From positions 1 through 64,000 of the forward strand of contig CAMAUE010000003.1 in assembly GCA_945861245.1 (NCBI GenBank): a stretch of DNA of 64,000 nt, written 5' to 3'. The position numbers were made by a program, and so were the translations under genes. Positions 1-8,223 of this stretch are shown in pieces. The stretch's first letter is position 1, and each line of letters opens with the position of its first letter. Origin of the DNA: Singulisphaera sp. GP187 (GTDB lineage: Bacteria; Planctomycetota; Planctomycetia; Gemmatales; Gemmataceae). The notes under the pieces were generated by a model that was given only the letters and a program-made list of their open reading frames with translations, ran no database searches and had not been told where the DNA came from.

Positions 1-791
1 ATCCAGCCGCTGTAATTGACGCTGCGCAGAATGCGAAAGATCGCGTCGTAGTCGTTCATGCCCTTGCCTGTCTCGCCGTGGCGGAGTTTGTCCGAATAGC
101 CGATCGTGCCATCCGACTGCCGTAACTCGCCGATGGTCGCCCCGTCCACGAGATAGCGATCCGAGGCGTGCATCGTCACCACACGCGATTTGATCTTCTC
201 CAGAAATGCGACGGGATCGAACCCGCCCACGACCGCGTTCGACGGGTCATATTGCACGCCGAAGTAGGGCGAATCGATTCGGCCAAGGATCTCCAGGAAG
301 ATGTCTTCGGGTTGCGCGAACTCGGGGTACTGCCAGTTGCCGTCCTTGTAGTGGTTCTCCATACACAAAATCACATCGCGCGATTCGGCATAGTCGAGTG
401 ATCGGCGGACACCCTCGACGGTGCGCTCGACGCCTTCCTTGCGCGTCATGCCGGGAAAGCGTTGTCCGCTCAAAGTTCGACAATGGCGGATGCCGAGCGC
501 GACGCAGAGGTCGATCGCCGCGAGCTGGCGTTCGACCTGGCGAGCGCGCTCGGCTGCATCGGGATGCGTGAAGTCGGGCGAGAAGCAGAGCATGGAGGAA
601 ATCTGCCCGGTCTCGCGCAGCACGCGGTTGACGGGTTCGACGCCGGCTTTGAAGAAGCCGTCGTAATGCTCGACGCCTTCGCCGCCGAGCGTCGCCGCGG
701 TGCGGAGCCAATCGAGGTAGTCCATCGTGCCGCGATAGAGTTCGTCGAAGTAGCATTTGGGGAAGACGCTGATGCGGGGGTGTGCGTGCAT
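1..791 (-). CDS. Sugar phosphate isomerase/epimerase (TIM-barrel, AP endonuclease 2 family), 3' end missing
   Basis: This gene is absent from the ORF track because it runs off the left edge; I translated it by hand from the minus strand. The ATG at 791 is preceded by AGGAG and begins MHAHPRISVFPKCYFDEL. About 263 residues are visible. Segments such as CMENHY, FGVQYDPSN and VVTMHASDRY match the metal-binding Glu, Asp and His positions of xylose-isomerase-like TIM barrels. Members isomerise or epimerise sugars or act on inositol derivatives; the substrate cannot be told here. There is no signal peptide, so it is probably cytoplasmic. The broken DUF1080 gene lies upstream on the same strand, and DUF1080 and this family are often neighbours in planctomycete sugar loci, so a link to carbohydrate breakdown is plausible. 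Confidence 0.85.
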   Translation of the reverse strand, partial: MHAHPRISVFPKCYFDELYRGTMDYLDWLRTAATLGGEGVEHYDGFFKAGVEPVNRVLRETGQISSMLCFSPDFTHPDAAERARQVERQLAAIDLCVALGIRHCRTLSGQRFPGMTRKEGVERTVEGVRRSLDYAESRDVILCMENHYKDGNWQYPEFAQPEDIFLEILGRIDSPYFGVQYDPSNAVVGGFDPVAFLEKIKSRVVTMHASDRYLVDGATIGELRQSDGTIGYSDKLRHGETGKGMNDYDAIFRILRSVNYSGW

Positions 792-804
792 TTTTTTGCT
801 CCTC

Positions 805-885
805 GTTTAGCCGCTCGCTTTCGGCGAGCGCGACCTGCATGATGTGTGGCACCTGCTCGCGCTCACCAAAGGCGAGCGGCTAAAC
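805..885. repeat. REPIN-like inverted repeat, family B
   Basis: Two inverted arms of the form GTTTAGCCGCTCGC..GGCGAGCG face each other across about 28 bases. Each arm is itself a small hairpin. The element sits between the isomerase gene and the DUF1080 gene. The left arm has ctttcgg where other copies have cctttgg, and the right arm reads CTCACC instead of CTCGCC. Confidence 0.85.
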
Positions 886-895
886 ATTATTCAAT

Positions 896-1540
896 TTACA
901 ACCCGCGCACCTTGATGTTGCGCAGCCACAGCGGCAGGCCGTGGTCCTGGAAGCCGATGGTGCCGCTGGTCGGTCGGCCTTTGAGCGTCTTGGCATCGAG
1001 CGGCACATCGTTGACGACTTCGCCGTTCAGCGACACGACGACCTTGTTGCCCTTTACGGTGACGAGCATCTTGTTCCATTCGCCGGCGGGTTTGGCTGTG
1101 TTCTTGGTCGGCGGGATGCCGGGGATGATGCCGCCGGAGTCGTGGTCGTTCAGCTTGGCGCCCTTCGGTCTCGACGCGGAATCGTAGAGTTGGACTTCGA
1201 TGCCCTTGGCGACGGGGCTTTTGACATCGCTGACGTGGAAGTAGAACCCGCTGTTGCCGTTCTTGGCGACCTTGTACTCGAATTCGCACTCGAATTCCTT
1301 GTACTGCTCCTTGGCCCAGAGATAGGCGTCATAGCGCTGCCAGCCCGATTCGCCCTTGCGCGGCACGAGGGCGACGACGCCGTCATCGCCGAGAATCCAG
1401 TTGCCTTTGGTGGTCCAGTTCTTGGCCAGGTCCTTGCCTTCGAGCAGATTGACCCAGGCCGCTTTTTCCTAGCCTTGGCTCTCGCTGATCAGCGCGAAGG
1501 CGAGAATCGTAAAACAGGCGAACCAGCGAAAAGCATTCAT
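896..1540 (-). pseudogene. DUF1080 (3-keto-disaccharide hydrolase family) gene interrupted by an in-frame stop
   Basis: Reading from the ATG at 1540 gives a signal peptide (MNAFRWFACFTILAFALISES) and then a TAG at codon 24 (1469-1471). The same frame continues with EKAAWVNLLEGKDLAKNW and the whole DUF1080 domain to the stop at 896, 215 codons in all. DUF1080 is a concanavalin-like beta-sandwich whose known members hydrolyse 3-keto-glycosides. Motifs typical of the family are visible: GKDL near the start, FECEFEYK, SGFYFHV, GNKVVVSLNGE, IGFQDHG near the end. The stop falls exactly between leader and domain without any frame shift, so one base change (for example CAG to TAG) explains it. The ORF-track start at 1366 is an internal GTG and would drop the leader. 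It is either a recent pseudogene or a sequencing error. Confidence 0.8.
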
Positions 1541-1631
1541 GTGACACCTCGTGATAAGAGTGATACGGTTTCGGAATGGATGATATTATACGCAGACGCC
1601 AATCACGCGGGATTGTAAAATGTCCCGGCTC

Positions 1632-1673
1632 GCCGTTTAGCGCTCGCATGACGCCGCGCGAGCGCTAAACGGC
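1632..1673. repeat. Short inverted repeat, hybrid of families A and B
   Basis: Perfect 16-bp arms GCCGTTTAGCGCTCGC and its complement flank a 10-base loop just before the methyltransferase gene. The outer part resembles family B (GTTTAG) and the inner part resembles family A (TAGCGCTC). Confidence 0.8.
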
Positions 1674-1695
1674 AAGCAAAGGAGACCACACCCCG

Positions 1696-2496
1696 ATGTC
1701 CCACCTCGCACAATTTGGCCGCATCGATACCACGGCCAACGCGGATTACTTCATTCATTTCCTCGATGCCGCCTGTGCGGAAGCGACGTTTCAAGCGTAC
1801 AAGAACCGCATGAACGAGTTGCTCGAACTCAAGCCCGGCTCGCGCGTACTCGACGTCGGGTGTGGCACGGGCGATGACGTTCGCATCATGGCGAAACTCG
1901 TCGCGCCAGGTGGCCAGGCCGTCGGCGTGGACAATAGCCGAGCGATGATCGCCGAGGCCGACAAACGCTCCGTTGGCACAAAGCTGCCGACCGCGTTCCA
2001 AATCGCCGACACGCTGGCCCTGCCTTATGCCGACGGCAGCTTCGATGCGACACGCGCCGACCGCAGCCTGATGCATGTGCCCGATCCCGCACTGGCCATC
2101 GCCGAAATGAAGCGCGTGACGAAACCCGGCGGCAGGGTCGTCGTGTTCGAAGTCGATTTCGGTGCCCTCATGATCGACGCCGATGACCGAGTGCTAGGCC
2201 GCAAGATCATCAATGCGTGGAGCGACAGCGTGCGCAACGGTTGGCTAGGCCGTCGCATCCCGCGCTTGTTTCACGAAGCCGGTCTGAAGGAAGTCGCCGC
2301 CGTCCCGCACACGCTGAGCCTGACGCCGGAGATCGCGCTACTGCTTGTGGGCCAAGCGACCGTCGATTTGGCGGTAAAGAACGGTACGATTACGCCGAAC
2401 GAAGCCGCCGCCTGGCTCGACCACATGGATGCCTTACAGCGAGAAGGTCGCTTCTTCAGCGCGATGACGGGATTTCTGGTGTGGGGAAATGCCTGA
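1696..2496 (+). CDS. Class I SAM-dependent methyltransferase (Methyltransf_11/UbiE-like)
   Basis: The protein has 266 residues and starts at an ATG with AAAGGAG upstream. The SAM-binding motif I is VLDVGCGTGDD at about residue 50, followed by the acidic motif II (AVGVDNS), a post-I segment (LPYADGSFDATRADRSLMHV) and motif III (KPGGRVVVFEVDF). These place it among small-molecule methyltransferases of the UbiE/Methyltransf_11 type. The C-terminal third (LSLTPEIALLLVGQATVDLAVKNG) is a helical region seen in several such enzymes. No neighbour suggests a substrate, and it appears to be a single-gene unit between two inverted repeats, convergent with the permease gene downstream. Ubiquinone/menaquinone methylation is possible but not supported by context. 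Confidence 0.88.
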   Translation: MSHLAQFGRIDTTANADYFIHFLDAACAEATFQAYKNRMNELLELKPGSRVLDVGCGTGDDVRIMAKLVAPGGQAVGVDNSRAMIAEADKRSVGTKLPTAFQIADTLALPYADGSFDATRADRSLMHVPDPALAIAEMKRVTKPGGRVVVFEVDFGALMIDADDRVLGRKIINAWSDSVRNGWLGRRIPRLFHEAGLKEVAAVPHTLSLTPEIALLLVGQATVDLAVKNGTITPNEAAAWLDHMDALQREGRFFSAMTGFLVWGNA

Positions 2497-2520
2497 TGTG
2501 AAAAACAACTTCCCTGCGTC

Positions 2521-2573
2521 GCCGCTTGCGGCTTAGCGCTCACAAAACGCCACGCGATCGCTATGCTGCAAGC
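2521..2573. repeat. Degenerate family A inverted repeat
   Basis: The left arm GCCGCTTGCGGCTTAGCGCTCA is intact, but the right arm (GCGATCGCTATGCTGCAAGC) carries several mismatches. It lies between the convergent ends of the methyltransferase and the ABC permease and may be an old, decaying copy. Confidence 0.65.
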
Positions 2574-2613
2574 CCCGAATGTAGCCATGGCTCGTTTGCC
2601 GTTCAATGAGAAT

Positions 2614-3993
2614 TCACGCCACCTTCGAGAACACTTCCGACACCTTCACCTCGCGGGCCGTCCATGCCGGGACGATGCTGCCAGCGAACGATGCGATGGA
2701 GCCGATCGCCAGGCCCCAGAAAAGCGACGCCTCAGGGATGCGGAAGACCGGGAAGAACGCGATGCGGAACGGGATGCCGCCCCACTTCAGGTTGAAAAAC
2801 AGGTACGTCGTCAGGGCGGCGGCGAAACCGGCGACCGCGCCGATCAGTATCGCTTCGCCGAGGATGAGCATCATGACTTGATTCGGGCTGTAACCGAGCA
2901 CCTTCATCACCGCCATCTCCATTCTGCGTTCGCGCACCGTGATGCTGATCGCGTTCGCCATCACCAGCGACATGACGACCATCATGCCGGGCACGAGCAG
3001 GTACTTCATTGCCAACAGCAAATCCTTGTAGGCGTCGAGAAACGAGCTGATGCCCGACGATGCGGTCTCGACTTTTACCGATGGGTCTTTGAGATACGGC
3101 GAGTTTTCCAGCAGGTTGCCGACGCGGTCGAACTGTTCACGGTCCGCAACGCGAATCCAGACGAGGTTGAGGTTCTTCTTCGCCAGCGGATGGGCTTCCT
3201 GCTTTTTGTTTTTGTAGTCGTCGAACAGTCGATGGAAATAGTCGTTGTTCATGATGGCGCTCTGGTTGTAGCGCCCATCGGGTAAGGTACCGACGATTTC
3301 GAATTCAACGTTGTCGATGCCCTTGTAGTTGATGCTGGAGACCTTGAAGCGTTCGCCGACGCGTTTGTTGACGGCCTGCATTTTTTCCGAACCCATCAGG
3401 CAGCCACGCAGATTATTCTTGAGGGCGTCAATCAGCTTCGGATCGAGATCGCCAAGGTCGTCCATCATCGGGATGATGTGATCGGGGTTCATCGCGAAGA
3501 AGAAGATCAGGTTCTCCGGCGAGCGTTTGTTTGGGTCGAGCGAGCCGCCGAAAAAGGACCACGACATGAAATCCTTCGGGCCGTAGAATTTGGATTTGCC
3601 ATTTTCTTGCAGGTCGGGAAGGAAACTGGTGGACGAAGGATCGAGATATTTGCCGTAGGCCGATGGGATTTGGCTGGGAATCTGCCAGCGTTCGGTGATG
3701 ATGATTTTGAGATCCTTCGCGCGTTCCCTGGTGGCGAGTTCGATGAAGTAGATGACGGTCCAGATTGTCGTAATCATGAATGCGAGCACGGCAATCGCCA
3801 TCGCGGTGAGAGCGGTGCGCACGAGGTGACGGCGAAGATTCTTGATGCCGAGCAGGAACAGCTTCGGCTTGGCGACGACGTAGGTGGCCCCGGCGAGAAC
3901 GACGGCGAGTCCGATCAACCCAGCCGCGAGATTGACGGGGTCGTTGAGCATCTGGAGGAGGAATCTGCCCAGCCAATCCTGAAGCGGTTGCAT
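2614..3993 (-). CDS. ABC transporter permease, FtsX/MacB family
   Basis: I place the start at the ATG at 3993 (MQPLQDWLGRFLLQ), giving 459 residues; the track start at 4326 would run into the mch gene and cross an inverted repeat. A first hydrophobic helix lies near residues 18-38 and a second near 52-74 (LTAMAIAVLAFMITTIWTVIYF), followed by an extracytoplasmic MacB-like domain of about 250 residues. Three C-terminal helices carry the FtsX-domain hallmark ITVRERRMEMAVMKVLGYSPNQV and the final VPAWTAREVKVSEVF. Such permeases work with an ATPase in lipoprotein release, export of small molecules or peptides, or cell division. No ATPase gene is adjacent in this window, so the partner is elsewhere. 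The extra N-terminal helix before the usual first helix is slightly unusual. Confidence 0.85.
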   Translation of the reverse strand: MQPLQDWLGRFLLQMLNDPVNLAAGLIGLAVVLAGATYVVAKPKLFLLGIKNLRRHLVRTALTAMAIAVLAFMITTIWTVIYFIELATRERAKDLKIIITERWQIPSQIPSAYGKYLDPSSTSFLPDLQENGKSKFYGPKDFMSWSFFGGSLDPNKRSPENLIFFFAMNPDHIIPMMDDLGDLDPKLIDALKNNLRGCLMGSEKMQAVNKRVGERFKVSSINYKGIDNVEFEIVGTLPDGRYNQSAIMNNDYFHRLFDDYKNKKQEAHPLAKKNLNLVWIRVADREQFDRVGNLLENSPYLKDPSVKVETASSGISSFLDAYKDLLLAMKYLLVPGMMVVMSLVMANAISITVRERRMEMAVMKVLGYSPNQVMMLILGEAILIGAVAGFAAALTTYLFFNLKWGGIPFRIAFFPVFRIPEASLFWGLAIGSIASFAGSIVPAWTAREVKVSEVFSKVA

Positions 3994-4023
3994 GACGTGG
4001 TCTCGTCGTAAACGTTTGAGTCG

Positions 4024-4117
4024 GTTAGCCGCTCGCCTTTGGCGAGCGAGGGCATGACGTTTTTCGGGCGATCGCAAATACGCTGCGTTCGCGCTCGCCA
4101 AAGGCGAGCGGCTAAAC
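4024..4117. repeat. REPIN-like inverted repeat, family B
   Basis: The arms GTTAGCCGCTCGCCTTTGGCGAGCG and CGCTCGCCAAAGGCGAGCGGCTAAAC are nearly perfect inverted copies separated by about 43 bases. It fills the gap between the permease start and the mch stop codon. Confidence 0.88.
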
Positions 4118-4139
4118 GGGAATTGCGAAACACCGGCGA

Positions 4140-5096
4140 TCACTCGAAAAACGACTGCTGCAACACTTCCGGGCGCGTGCGACCAAAGGCGAACGCGCGG
4201 CCCGTCGTCAGGTTGCAGAAGACGATTTCCGCGGGGCTGAAGAGCATCGGATCGATCTTGTAGAAGTCGTGATTGTAGCGCGCGAAGATCGACGCGAACG
4301 GCTCGCCATAGTCGGCTGATGCACACGCGGGAACCTTGGGCCCAATTTCGGCGAGTTGCTCGTCAGACGCTTGTACCCAGATCGTGACCCGACCGCCGTA
4401 GAGAATCGCATCATTGGTGCGGCCAATGGCGACGAGTTCGTCCTTCGCAACAGGCGGAAGTGGCGCGGAGCCAAACCCCGAAACGATTTGATTGAGGTCG
4501 AATTTCAACTCGTGCAATTTGTGCAACGCGGTTTCGAGCGAACGAGCGACGACTTGTAGGTTGCCCGCCTGACTCGCGGCGGGGGCGACGAGCAGCGTCA
4601 GCTTGTTCGCGGGAAGTTTCAATTCGGCGGCGAGATATTCGATGACGGCATCGTCGGGCAGCTTGCGTGATTCGAGTGTGCCGACGGCGACTGGCGATTG
4701 TTCTTTGCCTGGGATATGCGCGAAGACCTCTTCCGTCCCGCGTGCCGCTCGCATTGGCCCTGAGCCCATGGCGAAGAACTTGCCGACCGAGACCGCCCAG
4801 CCGGCGTATTGCGATGCCATGCACGCGAGCACCGGATTATCACTGCTCACCGTTACATGCGGGCAGCCGATACCAGCGACATCGCCAGGCACGATTCCGA
4901 CCTCCGCCTGGCCGGCGAGGCAGATTCGCGCCAGCGTCAAGCCGGCTTGAAGCCCGCCCGGCGTCTTGACGCCACAATCGATGATGCGCGCCCCGGATGC
5001 GGTCGTGTGCACCTGCAGCCTCAAAGCCGCGGCACTATTGGAGGCGAAATCGGCGAGCCGCATGGCTCGTTCGTTCAATGTCGGCGTTGTGCTCAC
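4140..5096 (-). CDS. mch: Methenyltetrahydromethanopterin cyclohydrolase
   Basis: The product has 318 residues, the usual length of Mch. It interconverts 5,10-methenyl-H4MPT and 5-formyl-H4MPT in the archaeal-type C1 pathway, which some planctomycetes and methylotrophs use for formaldehyde oxidation. Recognisable blocks are IIDCGVKTPGGLQAGL near residue 40, SSDNPVLACMASQYAGW near 85, and FAMGSGPMRAARGTEEVF near 110; the C-terminal IDPMLFSPAEIVFCNLTTGR is also typical. The start is GTG at 5096, giving MSTTPTLNERAM, which matches the family N terminus; GAGGA lies about 12 bases upstream. The ATP-grasp gene just upstream on the same strand is separated only by a family B repeat, so both may belong to the H4MPT pathway. 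Confidence 0.93.
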   Translation of the reverse strand: MSTTPTLNERAMRLADFASNSAAALRLQVHTTASGARIIDCGVKTPGGLQAGLTLARICLAGQAEVGIVPGDVAGIGCPHVTVSSDNPVLACMASQYAGWAVSVGKFFAMGSGPMRAARGTEEVFAHIPGKEQSPVAVGTLESRKLPDDAVIEYLAAELKLPANKLTLLVAPAASQAGNLQVVARSLETALHKLHELKFDLNQIVSGFGSAPLPPVAKDELVAIGRTNDAILYGGRVTIWVQASDEQLAEIGPKVPACASADYGEPFASIFARYNHDFYKIDPMLFSPAEIVFCNLTTGRAFAFGRTRPEVLQQSFFE

Positions 5097-5134
5097 TTCA
5101 ATAATCCTCGGTCGGTGGTCAGTTGTGCCAATTC

Positions 5135-5209
5135 GTTTAGCTGCTCGCCTTCGGCGAGCGCGAGCCCCACAGCACAGATGCCGCGCTCGCCGAAGGCGAG
5201 CGGCTAAAC
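5135..5209. repeat. REPIN-like inverted repeat, family B
   Basis: Arms GTTTAGCTGCTCGCCTTCGGCGAGCG and CGCTCGCCGAAGGCGAGCGGCTAAAC flank a 23-base spacer. The tip of each arm hairpin is TTC/GAA rather than TTT/AAA, and the change is matched in both arms, as expected if pairing is maintained or the two arms were copied together. It lies between the ATP-grasp gene and mch. Confidence 0.88.
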
Positions 5210-5226
5210 GGGCCCTTATTGGTTTA

Positions 5227-6366
5227 TCAGGCCCACAAGGTTCGGGCGAGGTTCGACGCGATTTCTTCGAGGCGGATCGCGCACTGTGCTGGGTTCGGCG
5301 AGGATGCGAACAACGTCAACACCGGGTGGCTGGCAAGGATAGGCGTGCCAGCGTCCGGAATGTCGGCAAAAGCGATGCTGTCGAGATCCGTTCGACGGGC
5401 GAGCGAATTCATCCACGGACCATCGTGCGGAAAGTCGAACGTTTCTTTGGCGTACATCACCGCTTTACCATGACACGTCTTCGGCCATGGCGTGTCCAAT
5501 GTGCGTGTCGAGTCGCCTTCAAAGACATGGCGATGCCAATCGAGCAACGCGATTCCGGTGGCACGTTCGACGATTTCGACCGAAGCCGTGTAGCGTGGAT
5601 TAATCTCGATCGGCCAAGGCGTACCATTTTGCATGATCGCGTCGATGCCGAACAGGCCGCGCAAACGAAAGCGTTCGGCGACGACCTTGACCAGCTTCAG
5701 CCAGCGATCGAGTTCCTGTTGTGTAAGCGAGAGTGGGCCATAGCTGCCAGCATAATGGAAACCGCTGGCGTGCAACCAGGGCGTGCCGATGAGTTGCGCG
5801 GTGACGGCGAGGAGATTCGCCCGTTCCCCCATGCCCAGGCAAAGAGCCGAGACGGGCGTGCCTTCGATCTGTTGTTGCAAGAAATGCGTGCGAGGATTGA
5901 ACCCTTGACGCTGATACGGAACGATACCTATCCCTGCCGCGCTGCGAATCGGCTTGAGGAGCCAGCGTCCCGTAGTCTGGGGTTCACGTGTAACGCGAGG
6001 GTGAGGCTGCCTGGCATCGGCGAGAGCAGCCGTCCAGAGCGATGGGTCACGCACTTCGCACAGCACGTCGGGCGGGTTGCCCCAGATCGGCCTATCGATT
6101 TTCGCGATCAGAGCCGGGTGATTTTCCAACGCACCCGTATAGATCACTGGTGCTGCCGGTGCGTGTTTGAGCAGGTCGAGGAAGGCATGCGGATACTGCT
6201 CGTTCGCAATTGCTCGTGCGTCGGTGTGAAGACGCAGATCCCGATCCGCGAACAGATCGGCACACCACGTCGTCCAGCCCGCGCGTGCCGCCGAGTCCGC
6301 CGCCGCACGCACGCTGGCGCCGATCAGGATCACAGTCGGCGAATGGGTACGGCTAGCATTCGTCAT
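5227..6366 (-). CDS. ATP-grasp domain protein, candidate ligase of the H4MPT pathway
   Basis: The 379-residue product starts with an ATG overlapping the cupin stop by 4 bases, which implies translational coupling. An N-terminal Rossmann-like part (VILIGASVRAAADSAARAGW) is followed by an ATP-grasp fold: RWLLKPIRSAAGIGIVPY in the central lobe, LQQQIEGTPVSALCLG, and the C-terminal metal-binding segment FGIDAIMQNGTPWPIEINPRYTASVEI (E-x-N-P-R). The family forms C-N bonds using an acyl-phosphate intermediate. Similar stand-alone ATP-grasp proteins occur in H4MPT gene clusters of planctomycetes and methylotrophs. Adjacency to mch suggests a role in cofactor synthesis or tailing, but that is inference; the substrate is unknown. 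Confidence 0.8.
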   Translation of the reverse strand: MTNASRTHSPTVILIGASVRAAADSAARAGWTTWCADLFADRDLRLHTDARAIANEQYPHAFLDLLKHAPAAPVIYTGALENHPALIAKIDRPIWGNPPDVLCEVRDPSLWTAALADARQPHPRVTREPQTTGRWLLKPIRSAAGIGIVPYQRQGFNPRTHFLQQQIEGTPVSALCLGMGERANLLAVTAQLIGTPWLHASGFHYAGSYGPLSLTQQELDRWLKLVKVVAERFRLRGLFGIDAIMQNGTPWPIEINPRYTASVEIVERATGIALLDWHRHVFEGDSTRTLDTPWPKTCHGKAVMYAKETFDFPHDGPWMNSLARRTDLDSIAFADIPDAGTPILASHPVLTLFASSPNPAQCAIRLEEIASNLARTLWA

Positions 6367-6725
6367 GGTTTGACATAATCAATGCGAAACGGCTTGTTGG
6401 TAATGAACACGACGACGACATCGCCGTCGGCACTCGCACCGTGCTGCATCGTTTCGCCTTCAGGAAACCAGACGAAACTGCCCGGCCCGTAGCGGCCGAG
6501 ATGCGTGACGAGCGTGCCTTCGAGCACGTACATTCCATGTCCGCACGGATGCGTGTGATCCGGATTGATGACGCCGGCCGGGTAGCGCACGAGCCGAACC
6601 ATCATGCCGGTCTCGGGATCGCTGAAGAGTTCCTTGCGGAAGAGCGCCCGCCCGATAAGCTCGTTGAAGCGTTCCTCCCAGGGCATATTATTAGTGTCGA
6701 TGGCAAGGTAGGGTGAGGTTGGCAT
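6363..6725 (-). CDS. Small cupin-domain protein
   Basis: A 120-residue single-domain cupin. Motif 1 is DHTHPCGHGMYVLEG with two His, followed by GRYGPGSFVWFPEGETMQHGA as motif 2 with a third His. These normally bind a divalent metal. Proteins of this type (ChrR-like or anti-sigma cupins, small dioxygenases) have diverse or unknown roles. The start ATG has GGAAG upstream. Its stop overlaps the ATG of the ATP-grasp gene, so the two proteins are made together and possibly act in one pathway with mch. Confidence 0.85.
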   Translation of the reverse strand: MPTSPYLAIDTNNMPWEERFNELIGRALFRKELFSDPETGMMVRLVRYPAGVINPDHTHPCGHGMYVLEGTLVTHLGRYGPGSFVWFPEGETMQHGASADGDVVVVFITNKPFRIDYVKP

Positions 6726-6748
6726 GGTGAACTTCCAATTCTTGTTTT

Positions 6749-6802
6749 CCGCTTGCGGCTTAGCGCTCGGAATATCCCACGCGAGCGCTAAGCCGCGAGC
6801 GG
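6749..6802. repeat. Family A inverted repeat
   Basis: Arms CCGCTTGCGGCTTAGCGCTC and GAGCGCTAAGCCGCGAGCGG with a 14-base spacer; one mismatch near the outer end. It lies between the M24 peptidase stop and the cupin start. Confidence 0.88.
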
Positions 6803-6806
6803 CCTA

Positions 6807-7997
6807 TCACTTCCCCGCCAGCAGCGCCGGCACGAAGGTTTGCGGGTCGCCGCCGGTGACGTGCACCTTGCCATCGCCATCGACGAACACATCGACTTCA
6901 CTGCGGATGCCGAACTCCGGCAGGTAAATTCCCGGCTCGACCGAGAAGCAGGTACGCAACATGACGCGGCGATCTTCGCGGGTTTCCAGGCTGTCCATGT
7001 TCGCGCCGTTGCCATGAACTTCTTGACCTATCGAATGCCCGGTGCGATGACAGAAATACTCGCCATAGCCGGCCTTCTCGATGACCTGCCGGCAGGCGTG
7101 ATCGACCTCCCAGCCGAGCAACGGCGTTTTTGTCGCGAAGGCCGAACGCACCTTGGCGATGGCGGCGTCACGAGCAGCGGCGACAATGGCGAAAATCTCC
7201 TGATAGCGAGGCGGCACCTCCTTGCCCACAAACGCCGTCCGCGTCAGATCGCTATACACCGACCTCGGCTTCTTGCACTTCGCCCACAAATCAATCAGCA
7301 CGAAGTCGCCCTCGCGAATCGGTGCATCTTCCCCCGCTTTCGGCTCATAATGCGGATCGCCGCTGTTGGGTCCAACGGCGACGATCGGCGCGTGATCCGC
7401 CGCGACGCCGTTGCGTTCAAAGTGGTCGAGGATGACTTGCTGCACCGTGGTCTCGCGGATCGGAATGCCGTCGCGGACCATGTCGGCGATGAACCCGAAC
7501 GCCACGTCGTATGCCGAGCGCGTGTGCTTCGCTGCTTCGAGATGCATGGCCCATTGGTCGTCGTCCCAGCAGGCTTCAAAGCGCTGGATCAGATCGCCCG
7601 AGGGAACGATGTCCACGCCAAAGGATCGCACGAGCTCGACCGTACCGGCATCGACGCGCGAGACGTAAGGATTGGCGTTGCGTGGCACGTACTCCATCGC
7701 CACGCGCGTGACGCCTTGCACCAATGTGCCGACCGATTTTTCTAAATCTTGCCAGCGAAGGTAGATGTCCTTCGATCCAGGCACATGGTCGAGCGCCGCC
7801 GACTCGATACGGTGCACGAGCCGTCGCGGTTCGCCTGTCGCGGGGATGAAGTAGAACCAGCGGCGTGACAACATCTTTGTGCTTGGCATGTCGAGGATTC
7901 GGCGAGCCAGGACATTGAGGCCGCGAAAGTCGTAGAGCAGCCAGCCATCGAGTTTGTCTTCGCGCAACGCGGCCTGGATTTTGCCAAGGTCGAACAT
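6807..7997 (-). CDS. M24 family metallopeptidase (Xaa-Pro aminopeptidase-like)
   Basis: The chosen ATG at 7997 has GGAGA upstream and gives 396 residues (MFDLGKIQAALREDKLDGWL); the track start at 8354 would add 119 unrelated residues across an inverted repeat. The N-terminal half is a creatinase/prolidase-like domain, the C-terminal half a pita-bread fold. The five metal ligands are visible: Asp in DFVLIDLWAK, Asp in YSDLTRT, His in GHSIGQEVHG, Glu in FSVEPGIYL and Glu in IRSEVDVFV. The enzyme should remove an N-terminal residue before proline or cleave a dipeptide, in the cytoplasm since no signal peptide is seen. It stands alone between two family A repeats. Confidence 0.9.
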   Translation of the reverse strand: MFDLGKIQAALREDKLDGWLLYDFRGLNVLARRILDMPSTKMLSRRWFYFIPATGEPRRLVHRIESAALDHVPGSKDIYLRWQDLEKSVGTLVQGVTRVAMEYVPRNANPYVSRVDAGTVELVRSFGVDIVPSGDLIQRFEACWDDDQWAMHLEAAKHTRSAYDVAFGFIADMVRDGIPIRETTVQQVILDHFERNGVAADHAPIVAVGPNSGDPHYEPKAGEDAPIREGDFVLIDLWAKCKKPRSVYSDLTRTAFVGKEVPPRYQEIFAIVAAARDAAIAKVRSAFATKTPLLGWEVDHACRQVIEKAGYGEYFCHRTGHSIGQEVHGNGANMDSLETREDRRVMLRTCFSVEPGIYLPEFGIRSEVDVFVDGDGKVHVTGGDPQTFVPALLAGK

Positions 7998-8036
7998 GGT
8001 GAATCTCCGATCGTCGATTCTGTATATGCGAAATTT

Positions 8037-8088
8037 CGCTTGCGGCTTGGCGCTCGGATGATTCGTTGAGAGCGCTAAGCCGCAAGCG
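8037..8088. repeat. Family A inverted repeat
   Basis: Arms CGCTTGCGGCTTGGCGCTC and GAGCGCTAAGCCGCAAGCG, one mismatch, 14-base spacer. It lies in the divergent intergenic space between the M24 peptidase and the secreted protein gene. Confidence 0.87.
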
Positions 8089-8223
8089 GCAAATCCAAGG
8101 ATCATGTTATCGACGCGGGAGCAGATCTGCTTGACAGTTTCGCGGAACTGTGGATAATTTGGAATGAAGGGATGTCGCCGGCCCTTTGTCATTTTCTGGA
8201 ATTCGTTCCTCGGGAGGTTCTTC

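Noticed and set aside
1469-1471. TAG in the DUF1080 gene read as pyrrolysine
   Set aside because: No pyl genes or insertion signal are visible, and the position at the signal-peptide junction has no reason to need pyrrolysine.
4966-6378. 470-residue plus-strand ORF
   Set aside because: Antisense to the ATP-grasp gene, runs across a family B repeat, Arg-rich and without domains.
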